DNA of 64,000 bases from assembly GCF_000426825.1 (NCBI RefSeq), contig NZ_AUGC01000012.1, positions 1-64,000 on the forward strand, read 5' to 3'. The notes beneath the pieces are model-generated. The model was not told the DNA's origin. It searched no databases and saw only the letters and a list, made by a program, of their open reading frames with translations. The stretch is from Thermonema rossianum DSM 10300 (GTDB lineage Bacteria > Bacteroidota > Bacteroidia > Cytophagales > Thermonemataceae). Positions 9,933 through 17,626 of this stretch are shown piece by piece (positions within the stretch are counted from its first letter, which is position 1; the number at the start of each line of letters is the position of its first letter). The position numbers and the translations under genes are program-made.

Positions 9933-10718
9933 ATGCCGGACTTTAAGAATATTTTGTTTGAAGTCAACGAAGGGATTGCCCTCATCACCATCAACCGGGA
10001 AAGCAAGCTCAATGCCCTGAACGCAGCCACCCTCGAAGAGCTGCACGAAGCCATGCAAATTGTCTATGACGACGACAGCATCCGTGGTGTGATCATCACC
10101 GGTGCAGGACAAAAAGCCTTCGTGGCGGGGGCAGATATAGCCGAAATCGCTCAACTGACAGAACTCGACAGCCGCAAGTTCTCCGAAGTAGGGCAAGAAA
10201 TATTTGCCATGATAGAGCAAGCCTACAAGCCGGTGATTGCTGCGGTCAATGGCTTTGCCCTGGGAGGCGGTTGCGAGCTGGCAATGGCTTGCCATCTGCG
10301 CATTGCCGTGAAAACAGCCAAGTTCGGCTTACCGGAAGTAAAACTGGGCGTCATTCCCGGTTATGGCGGCACTCAGCGCCTGCCGCAGCTCGTAGGCAAA
10401 GGGCGTGCCCTCGAAATGATTCTTACCGCCGAAATGATTGACGCCACCAAAGCGCTGGATTGGGGCTTGGTGAACCGCGTGGTGGACACCTACGAAGAGT
10501 TGATGCCCGCCGCTCAAGAATTGATGGCTAAAATACTGAAAAACAGCCCAAAAGCCATAGGACTGGCTATTCAGTGCGTGAATGCTTCTTACAACGAACA
10601 AGAAAACGGCTACCAAACCGAAGCCAATTCGTTCCGTTTGGCTGCTAAGTCGGAAGACTTCAAAGAAGGAACTTCTGCTTTCTTGGAAAAACGAACCCCA
10701 CACTTCACCGGTAAGTAA
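9933..10718 (+). CDS. Enoyl-CoA hydratase/crotonase family protein
   Basis: A 261-residue crotonase-fold enzyme that adds water across the double bond of short-chain enoyl-CoAs. The oxyanion-hole segments are AGADIAEI and GGGCELAMA. Both catalytic glutamates of true hydratases are present: Glu115 in GGGCELA and Glu135 in GLPEVKLGVIPGYGG. This favours a hydratase (3-hydroxybutyryl-CoA dehydratase type) over an isomerase. It lies 36 bp after pdhB and may share its transcript. Confidence 0.93.
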   Translation: MPDFKNILFEVNEGIALITINRESKLNALNAATLEELHEAMQIVYDDDSIRGVIITGAGQKAFVAGADIAEIAQLTELDSRKFSEVGQEIFAMIEQAYKPVIAAVNGFALGGGCELAMACHLRIAVKTAKFGLPEVKLGVIPGYGGTQRLPQLVGKGRALEMILTAEMIDATKALDWGLVNRVVDTYEELMPAAQELMAKILKNSPKAIGLAIQCVNASYNEQENGYQTEANSFRLAAKSEDFKEGTSAFLEKRTPHFTGK

Positions 10719-10750
10719 AACAGACTTTTATCGATTGACACACACACTCC

Positions 10751-12226
10751 ATGAGTAGCATTCGCAAGCTGGCAGGTGAGACGCTCTGGTATGGACTAAG
10801 CAGCATACTGGGGCGTCTTATCAATTACTTGTTGGTGCCCTTCTATACAAGCAAGGGCATCCTGCAGCCCGAAGAATACGGCGCCGTAGGCGAGCTGTTG
10901 AGTTATGTGGCCTTTCTGAATATCATCTACACTTTTGGACTGGAAACCACCTACTTCCGCTATGCCAATAAACTGGACGAGTCAAAGGTGTATTCGCAAG
11001 CCCTTTCTTTTATCATTGTGTTGGGCGGCTTGCTCTCTGCCCTGCTTGCCTTGAATGCCACTCAGCTGGTCAATTATATGGGCTATACGGGAAAGGAAGA
11101 GTACATTTACCTGCTGGCAGCTCTGATGTTTATCGATGCCCTCTGGGCTATTCCGTTTGCCCGCCTGCGCTTTTTGCACAAAGCCCGTTATTTTGCCCTC
11201 ACCAAAGTAGGCAGCATCTTACTCAACGTAGGTTTCAACATACTCTTTTTATGGATACTGCCACAAGGCGGCACTTTGCCTTCCTTGTTGGGCGCTCACG
11301 ACAAAGTGGGCTACGTCTTCTTGGCCAACCTGTTGGCCAACGCTTTGTTGTTTTTCCCTTTGCTGCCCTATCTCAAAGACTTCCGTTTTCGCATTGAACG
11401 CCCACTCATGCGTCAGCTCATAGCTTATGCAGCCCCTCTGGTGGCTACCGGTTTGGCAGGACAGGTCAATGGCCTGGCTGACCGGTGGTTTATCAAATAT
11501 TACATGCCCGAAGGCCTGTACCCGCAATCCAACCAATATATTTTGGGCGTTTATAATGCCTGCGTCAAGTTTTCTGTGTTTCTGTTGCTTTACATTCAGG
11601 CGTTTCGCTATGCTTCCGAGCCTTTTTATTTTTCAAAAGTCAAAGACCGGAATGCCCCTGAAGTATTTGCCCGCGTACTTGACTGGTTCACAGCCATAGG
11701 CTGCCTGGCCGTACTGGCGGTTTCTTTCAACATCGACTGGCTCAAGTGGTTGCTCATACGCAATGAGGCTTACCATCAAGCGCTTGGCATTGTGCCCGTG
11801 CTGCTGATGGCCAATCTGCTTTTAGGCATTTATTTCAACTTGGGCGTTTGGTATAAGCTTACCGACCGCACCATATACGGTACTTATTTCACCCTTCTGG
11901 GGGCGGTAGTTACGGTACTTGCCAACCTATGGTTGGTACCGCGTATAGGATATATGGGCAGTGCTTATGCAACGCTCGCGGCTTACGGCATCATGCTGTT
12001 GGCTTGCTATTGGCTTGGGCAGCGCCACTACCCCATTCCTTATCGTGTGGGCTACCTTGTAAGCTGTCTGCTTGGAACAGCTTTGGCTCTGTGGGCTGCC
12101 GACACTTTCTTTTACCTCGAGGGATGGCAAAGTATTGTATGGAAAAACCTGCTGCTCATACCCTTGGGGCTGGGCTTTTATTGGGGCTTGCAAAGCGGGG
12201 CATCTCGTGATTTGCCGTCCTCATAA
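10751..12226 (+). CDS. Polysaccharide/lipid-linked oligosaccharide flippase (Wzx/MVF type)
   Basis: A 491-residue inner membrane protein with about 12-14 hydrophobic helices, starting SSIRKLAGETLWYGLSSILGRLINYLLVPFYTS, which is typical of Bacteroidota flippases of the polysaccharide biosynthesis family (MOP superfamily). The likely role is flipping lipid-linked sugars for surface polysaccharide. No glycosyltransferase cluster surrounds it, so the substrate is open. It starts 32 bp after the crotonase gene. Confidence 0.9.
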   Translation: MSSIRKLAGETLWYGLSSILGRLINYLLVPFYTSKGILQPEEYGAVGELLSYVAFLNIIYTFGLETTYFRYANKLDESKVYSQALSFIIVLGGLLSALLALNATQLVNYMGYTGKEEYIYLLAALMFIDALWAIPFARLRFLHKARYFALTKVGSILLNVGFNILFLWILPQGGTLPSLLGAHDKVGYVFLANLLANALLFFPLLPYLKDFRFRIERPLMRQLIAYAAPLVATGLAGQVNGLADRWFIKYYMPEGLYPQSNQYILGVYNACVKFSVFLLLYIQAFRYASEPFYFSKVKDRNAPEVFARVLDWFTAIGCLAVLAVSFNIDWLKWLLIRNEAYHQALGIVPVLLMANLLLGIYFNLGVWYKLTDRTIYGTYFTLLGAVVTVLANLWLVPRIGYMGSAYATLAAYGIMLLACYWLGQRHYPIPYRVGYLVSCLLGTALALWAADTFFYLEGWQSIVWKNLLLIPLGLGFYWGLQSGASRDLPSS

Positions 12227-12240
12227 AGTCCATCATGCCT

Positions 12241-12270
12241 TTGATTAGCCTATAAAATTCTATAAATTTT
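12241..12270 (+). promoter_or_regulatory. Candidate promoter of the sensor-kinase-like gene
   Basis: TTG at 12241-12243 and TAAATTTT at 12263-12270 are 19 bp apart, 30 bp before the ATG at 12300; one mismatch in the -7 box. Confidence 0.35.
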
Positions 12271-12299
12271 AGCATCTTACAGAAACCTTTCTCTTAGCT

Positions 12300-13829
12300 A
12301 TGGGCAGCCCAACCAAGACCAATTCGCCATTGTTGCATCGTTATTTTTTATGGAGTTACATCATCGGCTTAAGCTTGGTCGCAGGCATCATTTTGCTCAA
12401 TTATGGCATCATCAGCCGTTATTTGACACCGGACCCAAACAACCCGCTGAATGCCCGGTCCTATGTAAGCCGCATGGTCAACATAGCCGGACGTTGCGCC
12501 ACCGACGCACAAGCCATTGAAATAGCCGTATGGAAGCTGAGTGCAGCAAGCACAGCCGAAGAGCAACAGCAACATATTCAGAACATTCAATACAGCTTGG
12601 CAACCCTCGAAAAGGGCTATGTCGGCTTGCAGAAAGGAGACCCTGACTTCAACTTAGATGTACAATACAACACCGAAGAAATACAAGCGATCTTTAGAGT
12701 AGCCAACCAACACTTCTCACGACTGACAAACCTCGCCCACGAGCTTATCGAGGCACCTCAACTCGATTCCTCGCTGCTTGCACAAGCCCGGCAAACCATC
12801 AGCAAAGAAGTGCCTCTTTTTGTTTCCTACATGCAGGATATTGCCTTTAAATATGACGAGCAGGCGGCTCAGGTAGTAGCCTATTGGGGGCGCGTGGCTT
12901 TAGGGCTCACGATTGTGTCCATTGTGTTACTGCTGCTTATAGGCTTGCTTGTTTTTCGCCCTGTTACCCGTACTATTCAACAGTACTTCGAAAAGCTGCA
13001 GATACAAAAACAAGCACTGGAGTCTGCCAACCGGGAACTGCAGCTCAACGAGGACCGGATGCGCCGCCAAGCACACCGCTTGCACGAGCTGAATCAGGAA
13101 CTATTGAAAGCCCAAGAAGAGCTGCTCCATGCCAATCAAGAGAAGGAGATGCTCCTTGCTTTATTGACTAAGAACCTGCGCGTTCCCTTGCGCACCATGC
13201 GAAACATTACCCACCTGCTCACCCACTTTGTTGATAAGCTCTCAAAAGAAGAAATCCGTCAGTCGGCTCAAGACCTGGAGTATGCCATCAATCAAATCGA
13301 CGTGATTGCAGAGAACATATTCGTTTGGCTGGCCATTCAAAAAGATGAACTGCCCCTGCATTTATCAAGCATTACGCTCAATTATGACAAAGTACAACAG
13401 CTTATCGAAGAAATTCAAAGCAGCTTGGATACCAATAAAGTAAGCCTGCAAACCTCCATAACGGATGTAATACAGATTTACGCTGATGCACAGCTTTTGC
13501 GCCTGCTACTTCTCAATATCATTTACTTTCACATCAGTGAAAGCAAACAAGGCAACGGCATCACACTTGCCATTGCAGCTGTCAACGAAAGCAAATGCGT
13601 GTTGCGAATCGAGGTGCCGGCCTCTGTGGCTGCCATCAAACTGCCCGGTTATGAAGGGCCGGTGCGAAGCTACCTGGCTTTCTCGCTACGCGAAACCTTC
13701 AGCCTGATTTACAAAGACATACTAAAAAAACAGGCGGGCACCCTGAAAGTAGAGAAATCAGAGCACCCGCAAAGTATTATTTATGAAATACAGCTGCCTA
13801 CTCAAAAAAGTGCTTATTCAGCCAAATAA
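12300..13829 (+). CDS. Membrane sensor with a degenerate histidine-kinase-like region
   Basis: A 509-residue protein with a membrane helix at about 16-38 and another at 197-219 enclosing a helical periplasmic domain that resembles the PilJ-type (type IV pili chemotaxis) sensor region. A coiled coil follows at about 225-285. The next segment looks like a histidine kinase dimerisation helix (LLTKNLRVPLRTM), but the phospho-accepting His is replaced by Lys291. The C-terminal part keeps a remnant N-box (DAQLLRLLLLNII), yet no DxGxG or GxGLGL nucleotide-binding boxes. It is therefore probably catalytically dead and works by binding a partner. Its 3' end overlaps the convergent PhnD-like gene by 16 bp. 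Confidence 0.8.
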   Translation: MGSPTKTNSPLLHRYFLWSYIIGLSLVAGIILLNYGIISRYLTPDPNNPLNARSYVSRMVNIAGRCATDAQAIEIAVWKLSAASTAEEQQQHIQNIQYSLATLEKGYVGLQKGDPDFNLDVQYNTEEIQAIFRVANQHFSRLTNLAHELIEAPQLDSSLLAQARQTISKEVPLFVSYMQDIAFKYDEQAAQVVAYWGRVALGLTIVSIVLLLLIGLLVFRPVTRTIQQYFEKLQIQKQALESANRELQLNEDRMRRQAHRLHELNQELLKAQEELLHANQEKEMLLALLTKNLRVPLRTMRNITHLLTHFVDKLSKEEIRQSAQDLEYAINQIDVIAENIFVWLAIQKDELPLHLSSITLNYDKVQQLIEEIQSSLDTNKVSLQTSITDVIQIYADAQLLRLLLLNIIYFHISESKQGNGITLAIAAVNESKCVLRIEVPASVAAIKLPGYEGPVRSYLAFSLRETFSLIYKDILKKQAGTLKVEKSEHPQSIIYEIQLPTQKSAYSAK

Positions 13830-14728
13830 AAATCCAAGATAAACATCAGCTCTTCGTCGCTCTCTACCAAGGCTTGCAGGTAATCAAACACCGATTCTTC
13901 GCCTTTGATAATGCGCACTTTAGGATTGCGCCACAGCTTCTCGGTGAAAATTTGCCATAAGGCAGGGGCTTTTTCAGGTATGGCCTGCAGTGCTTTCAAC
14001 ATGGCATCCTTTTGTGTGGCATCCAAGCTGCTTTGGCACACGATGGGCCCATGTGGAATAGCCTCCGACTTCCACAGTATCTTGTAAGAGGCCGGGTCTA
14101 TGCTTCCTTCCTGTGTCTTCAGCTGCAATAAATCGTAAGAGCAAGCCAATACGGCAGGCTCACCGCCATGCAATCGTTCAATCACCGCCTGGTGGGTACC
14201 TGCAAAAACAATATCGCTAAAATATACCTCCGCCTGAATACCTGCCTTGTTCAATACCAGGCGGGGCAACAGATGCCCGGAAGTGGAAGTAACGTTGGTA
14301 AAAATAATGGGGTATTCGCCCATATGGTCTTGCAAGTCTTCAATACTATTGAGCGGTACTGCTTGCGGCACTACCAGGCAGCTGCGGTAAACTTCCGGTT
14401 GTCCATCCAGATTGCCACGCATAGCCAACACTTCCAAGGCGGCTTCACTCTTTGCCAAAAGGTAGCCAAAGGGGTTAATGTATGCATACTGTGCTTCCCC
14501 ACCTTGCAATGCTTTCACCAAATCATAAACCGAATCATACATGCGCACCTCGACCGGAAAAGGCATCTCTTTGTTTAAGTACTCCTGGAGCAGGGGAGCA
14601 ATGTCTGTGGTTTGTTTACTCAGGCCCATCGGGCTGATGCCAAACACTGCTTTTTGTGCCTGTGTCATGTACATATTGCCCAACAGACAAATAAGAGAAA
14701 GAGCGAAGTATTGTGCAATTTTCCTCAT
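13814..14728 (-). CDS. PhnD-like phosphate/phosphonate-type periplasmic binding protein
   Basis: A 304-residue exported protein with an N-terminal signal peptide (hydrophobic core FALSLICLLGNMYM). The fold pattern is that of PhnD/SsuA-like binding proteins: FGISPMGLSKQT at the start, AYINPFGYLLAKS, TSTSGHLLPRLVL and KSEAIPHGPIVCQ. No ABC permease or ATPase gene is adjacent. In some two-component sensors a PhnD-like protein serves as ligand-binding partner, so a link with the convergent kinase-like gene is possible; that is inference. The ATG at 14728 gives a normal signal peptide. Confidence 0.85.
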   Translation of the reverse strand: MRKIAQYFALSLICLLGNMYMTQAQKAVFGISPMGLSKQTTDIAPLLQEYLNKEMPFPVEVRMYDSVYDLVKALQGGEAQYAYINPFGYLLAKSEAALEVLAMRGNLDGQPEVYRSCLVVPQAVPLNSIEDLQDHMGEYPIIFTNVTSTSGHLLPRLVLNKAGIQAEVYFSDIVFAGTHQAVIERLHGGEPAVLACSYDLLQLKTQEGSIDPASYKILWKSEAIPHGPIVCQSSLDATQKDAMLKALQAIPEKAPALWQIFTEKLWRNPKVRIIKGEESVFDYLQALVESDEELMFILDFYLAE

Positions 14729-14762
14729 TTTTTTTAAAGGTTATTTTCAGTGCAATATAATG

Positions 14763-14799
14763 ATTCCCAAAGCCATAAGAAAATCATGACTTTGGGAAT
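14763..14799 (-). repeat. Long inverted repeat (possible transcript-end hairpin)
   Basis: ATTCCCAAAG and CTTTGGGAAT form a perfect 10-bp stem. One mismatched base and a further CAT/ATG pair extend it, with a 9-base loop. It sits between the protease gene and the PhnD-like gene, both on the minus strand. There is no T-run, so it may be an mRNA 3'-end hairpin or an operator rather than a classic terminator. Confidence 0.6.
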
Positions 14800-14827
14800 T
14801 CTATCGAATGTAGGTTTTGGGCAAATA

Positions 14828-15997
14828 TTACTGAAGTGCCGACTGACTGTAAGTCTTTAGCTCAAAGACCAGGGGGCGTAGCGCTTTAATCTGCGCAGGA
14901 CGCTTGTAATAACGCAAAGGAGCATAGCGCTGCGCAACCAAGTGTTGCCAGCAGGCCGCAAAGGAAGAATCGGCCTCGGCTATATGCTGTAAAAACTGCC
15001 ATAAATAAGTGCTCTTTACGGCAAAAGCCGCCCCTTCAGACTGCGTGTGCTTCCCGGTAATAACGCCTACCAGCCGTCCGGCGCCATCAAACAAAGGGCT
15101 GCCACTATTGCCGGGGTTCACCGGAATGCTGATTTCATAGGCCAAGGTGTCGCCCTCATAACCGGTGTGTGCACTCACCGCGCCCACGCCATACACCAGG
15201 TCTTCACGGGGATAAGCCAAGGTGAACACCTCCTCGCCAAGGTCTATGGTGCCCGCTATCAACCGTAAGCTTTTCAAATCATATTCATTAGGCTGAAAAG
15301 CAGTATCTTCTATTTTCAAAAGAGCCAAGTCCAAGGTTTTGTCGAAGTGTACCAAAGCGGCATCGAGCTGGATGGTGTCTTGCTCGCGATATTGCACCAA
15401 TTGCATGCTGCGTGCGTTTTCTACGGCATGGTAGGTAGTAACCACGTAGCCTTCGGCAGAGAGCAAGAAAGCAGTGGCGCTGGTGTTGGCCTGCCGCAAA
15501 GCAGGCATATCTTCTTCTTCTTTTTCCCGCTCTTTTATTAAAGAAGCGTTTTGCTCGCGTATTTCATCAATATCGCGTTTTAAGGCTTGGTAATAGTTCT
15601 GCTGCTTTACCTCAAGGGTATTTACCTTATAGAAATTGATGGCAAATACTGTCACTACTGCCGCCACCGAGGCCGCAATCAGCATGCTGGATAAATGATA
15701 ATGCCACACCTTGGGCTTGCGCACCGGAGCGGCATCAGCCCCAAACGGCTTTTCCTGTGTGGAAGCCTGCTGTTTCTTTTCGGCAAAGAACAAAGCCCCG
15801 GCTTGTTGGATACGCTTCTTCAGCTGCTGTGACTTCCAGTAAGCCTCCATATTTTGGCGAAGCGTACAATAGTCCTCCCATTCCTTTTGCAGGACTTTGT
15901 CCGTTGCCAACAGCTGCTCAAAGTGTTGTCTTTCCTCTTCACTCAGGCGCTGTTCATAGTAGCCCTCTATCCACGTTATGCGCTCCTCCCATTTCAT
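14828..15997 (-). CDS. Anti-sigma-like membrane protein fused to a periplasmic trypsin-like protease
   Basis: A 389-residue protein with three parts. Residues 1-60 form an acidic helical cytosolic region like the N-terminus of FecR/RskA-type anti-sigma factors (WIEGYYEQRLSEEERQHFEQLL). One membrane helix lies at about 103-122, then a short coiled coil. Residues 170-345 are a chymotrypsin-fold protease with His190 (TTYHAVENA), Asp223 (DKTLDLALLKI) and Ser298 (NPGNSGSPLFD), and no PDZ domain. The gene starts 28 bp after an ECF sigma factor on the same strand, so the pair is likely one operon. I infer that the protein holds the sigma factor and that its outer domain senses or cuts something. The ligand is unknown. 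Confidence 0.88.
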   Translation of the reverse strand: MKWEERITWIEGYYEQRLSEEERQHFEQLLATDKVLQKEWEDYCTLRQNMEAYWKSQQLKKRIQQAGALFFAEKKQQASTQEKPFGADAAPVRKPKVWHYHLSSMLIAASVAAVVTVFAINFYKVNTLEVKQQNYYQALKRDIDEIREQNASLIKEREKEEEDMPALRQANTSATAFLLSAEGYVVTTYHAVENARSMQLVQYREQDTIQLDAALVHFDKTLDLALLKIEDTAFQPNEYDLKSLRLIAGTIDLGEEVFTLAYPREDLVYGVGAVSAHTGYEGDTLAYEISIPVNPGNSGSPLFDGAGRLVGVITGKHTQSEGAAFAVKSTYLWQFLQHIAEADSSFAACWQHLVAQRYAPLRYYKRPAQIKALRPLVFELKTYSQSALQ

Positions 15998-16025
15998 ATC
16001 ATTGCTTAATAAAGTCTTTTATTAA

Positions 16026-16589
16026 CTACTTAACATCCAATATCTTAAAAAAATAACGCTTCAGACGCTGCAAACATTTATACTTTTGATTTTTGGCATT
16101 TTTGGCATTGGTATATCCAAATAAGTCGGCTATTTCCTGCATACTTCTATGCTCGAAGTAATAGGCTTTCAATAGCTCTTTACAAGGGCTCCCCAATTCC
16201 TCCATTGCCCGGTGCATAGCCCGGCGTTGCTGCTCCATTGCTTCCCAGTCTTCATTCTCCTCTTCTAAGGGAATGAACTCCTGAAAGTCATCTACGTCTA
16301 AATGTCGTTTTGCATCGCGCAGGCGTTTGAGCCACATGCGTCTGCAAATGGAATACAGCAAGGTGCTCAGGGAAGATGTAAGCATGAAATGCGGCTGTGA
16401 CACTTTTTCGCAAAGCACAATCAAGGCTTCTTGAAAAATGTCTTGCGCATCGGCTTCACTTCCACTATTCTGCACAATAAAGTGCTCTACGCTATGGTAG
16501 CTCATTTTGTATAGCTGCAGGATGGCAGCGGTGTCTCCCCTGCGGATTCCCTCCAGCAGTTGTTCATCTGTAGATGACTGAATGGGCAT
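16026..16589 (-). CDS. ECF-type RNA polymerase sigma factor
   Basis: A sigma-70 family protein of about 187 residues. Region 2 covers EQLLEGIRRGDTAAILQLYKM through QDIFQEALIVLCEKV, and region 4 covers LGSPCKELLKAYYFEHRSMQEIADLFGYTN. The final segment is rich in Lys and Asn. An alternative ATG at 16643 would add 18 residues, but a candidate promoter (TTG at 16659-16661, TAGATTCG on the minus strand at 16631-16638, spacing 20) would put the transcript start downstream of it, so 16589 is preferred. It is followed by the anti-sigma/protease fusion. Confidence 0.9.
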   Translation of the reverse strand: MPIQSSTDEQLLEGIRRGDTAAILQLYKMSYHSVEHFIVQNSGSEADAQDIFQEALIVLCEKVSQPHFMLTSSLSTLLYSICRRMWLKRLRDAKRHLDVDDFQEFIPLEEENEDWEAMEQQRRAMHRAMEELGSPCKELLKAYYFEHRSMQEIADLFGYTNAKNAKNQKYKCLQRLKRYFFKILDVK

Positions 16590-16630
16590 AGTGCTCGTTT
16601 GTGTCGGCGATACATGACTTTCTATCTTTC

Positions 16631-16661
16631 CGAATCTATGCATATATGCCCATTTTTACAA
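16631..16661 (-). promoter_or_regulatory. Candidate promoter of the ECF sigma operon
   Basis: On the minus strand, TTG (16659-16661) and TAGATTCG (16631-16638) are 20 bp apart, one mismatch from TAnnTTTG. The position supports the downstream ATG at 16589. Confidence 0.4.
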
Positions 16662-16732
16662 ACAGCCCGGGACCATCCTTGCATATAAGGATACCTTTTT
16701 TGCCGGAAGGTAACCCATGCCCGAAGAAAAAA

Positions 16733-17263
16733 TTATGCTTTGCCTGCGCTCAGATGCTTTTTTAAGCGCGCCAGTGATGCCATACCGGCACCAATAACTA
16801 CCATGAACAAAGTCGCCCATTTGGCGGTAGTGCCAAAGGCAGCCAAGCGACCGGCAAAAGCAGGGAAAGCGGGATAAGCATGCAGCAAAAAAAGAATGGA
16901 AAGGTTTTCTACATAGTCAAAAAAGGCTGCTGCAAAAGGAAGAAACTTCCAATACCGGTACTTTGTCTTTTCGCGCGGTGAGAGCAACTGTAAAAGCAGG
17001 TAAAAGAAAAGCGAGTAGCACAACGGATAAAGCAGGTCGGCCTGTAGAATCATTTGCCGGTATATGCTGCGCCCTTCACTGCCCAAGTTTTGTAGCAGCT
17101 GCCTAAGCTCCCCGGTAGAGTACATCAGGTGTACGTCCGGAAGGCGATACTGCTGCCCGGCAACAGCTTCTATCTGCTGCATGAAGGAAGGGAAAACATA
17201 GGTGTTGAAAAAAAACATAGCCCCCGCCGGTAACACCAGCCACAAAAGCCAATATCGCCTCAT
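16733..17263 (-). CDS. Hypothetical four-helix membrane protein
   Basis: A 176-residue protein that I do not recognise. Four hydrophobic segments are visible: about residues 5-25, 78-95, 108-127 and 148-165. The loop after helix 1 contains VHLMYSTGELRQLLQNLG, and the segment FLPFAAAFFDYVENLSILFLL is aromatic-rich. The C-terminus is basic (RLKKHLSAGK), suggesting a cytosolic end. It sits between the sigma operon and a small conserved protein, all on the minus strand. Confidence 0.7.
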   Translation of the reverse strand: MRRYWLLWLVLPAGAMFFFNTYVFPSFMQQIEAVAGQQYRLPDVHLMYSTGELRQLLQNLGSEGRSIYRQMILQADLLYPLCYSLFFYLLLQLLSPREKTKYRYWKFLPFAAAFFDYVENLSILFLLHAYPAFPAFAGRLAAFGTTAKWATLFMVVIGAGMASLARLKKHLSAGKA

Positions 17264-17323
17264 GCTCCAAGGTTTTAACTGCCGTATCGCATAGTTTTTA
17301 AGTGGCCAAAAAGCTTACTTAAA

Positions 17324-17509
17324 TTATTTTGCATATACCGGCTGGTGGAAATACTTATCGAGTAAAGGCTTGTAAACATCTAAAAATTGTTGATAACACC
17401 AATCTCTCAAAACGGAGCGCTCGCTCGGATGCAGCAATACCAAAGCTTTGCGCAATTCTCTTTCAAACAAAGCAGCATCAAAGCTTACTTTTTGCAAGAT
17501 GGTCTTCAT
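17324..17509 (-). CDS. Small conserved Bacteroidota-type protein of unknown function
   Basis: A 61-residue protein starting MKTILQKVSFDAALFERELRK-like and containing LHPSERSVLRDWCYQQF. As far as I recall, this pattern of about 60 residues recurs in Bacteroidota genomes as an unnamed family. The ATG at 17509 is preferred; in-frame upstream starts at 17521 (ATG) and 17530 (TTG) would add only a few residues. No function can be assigned. Confidence 0.65.
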   Translation of the reverse strand: MKTILQKVSFDAALFERELRKALVLLHPSERSVLRDWCYQQFLDVYKPLLDKYFHQPVYAK

Positions 17510-17626
17510 GTACTCCAACATAACTTTCAATAATTTAGCATTAACTTAGGCGTAGCGATGCATCATAGGCAGCGTCGTTTTTTTCAATTTTAAGAAAAAA
17601 ATTTATTGTATGCAAGCGCCCAAACA

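Noticed and set aside
16674-16697. Small hairpin ATCCTT / AAGGAT followed by a T-run
   Set aside because: No + strand gene ends just before it and the 6-bp stem is A/T-rich, so I do not call it a terminator.
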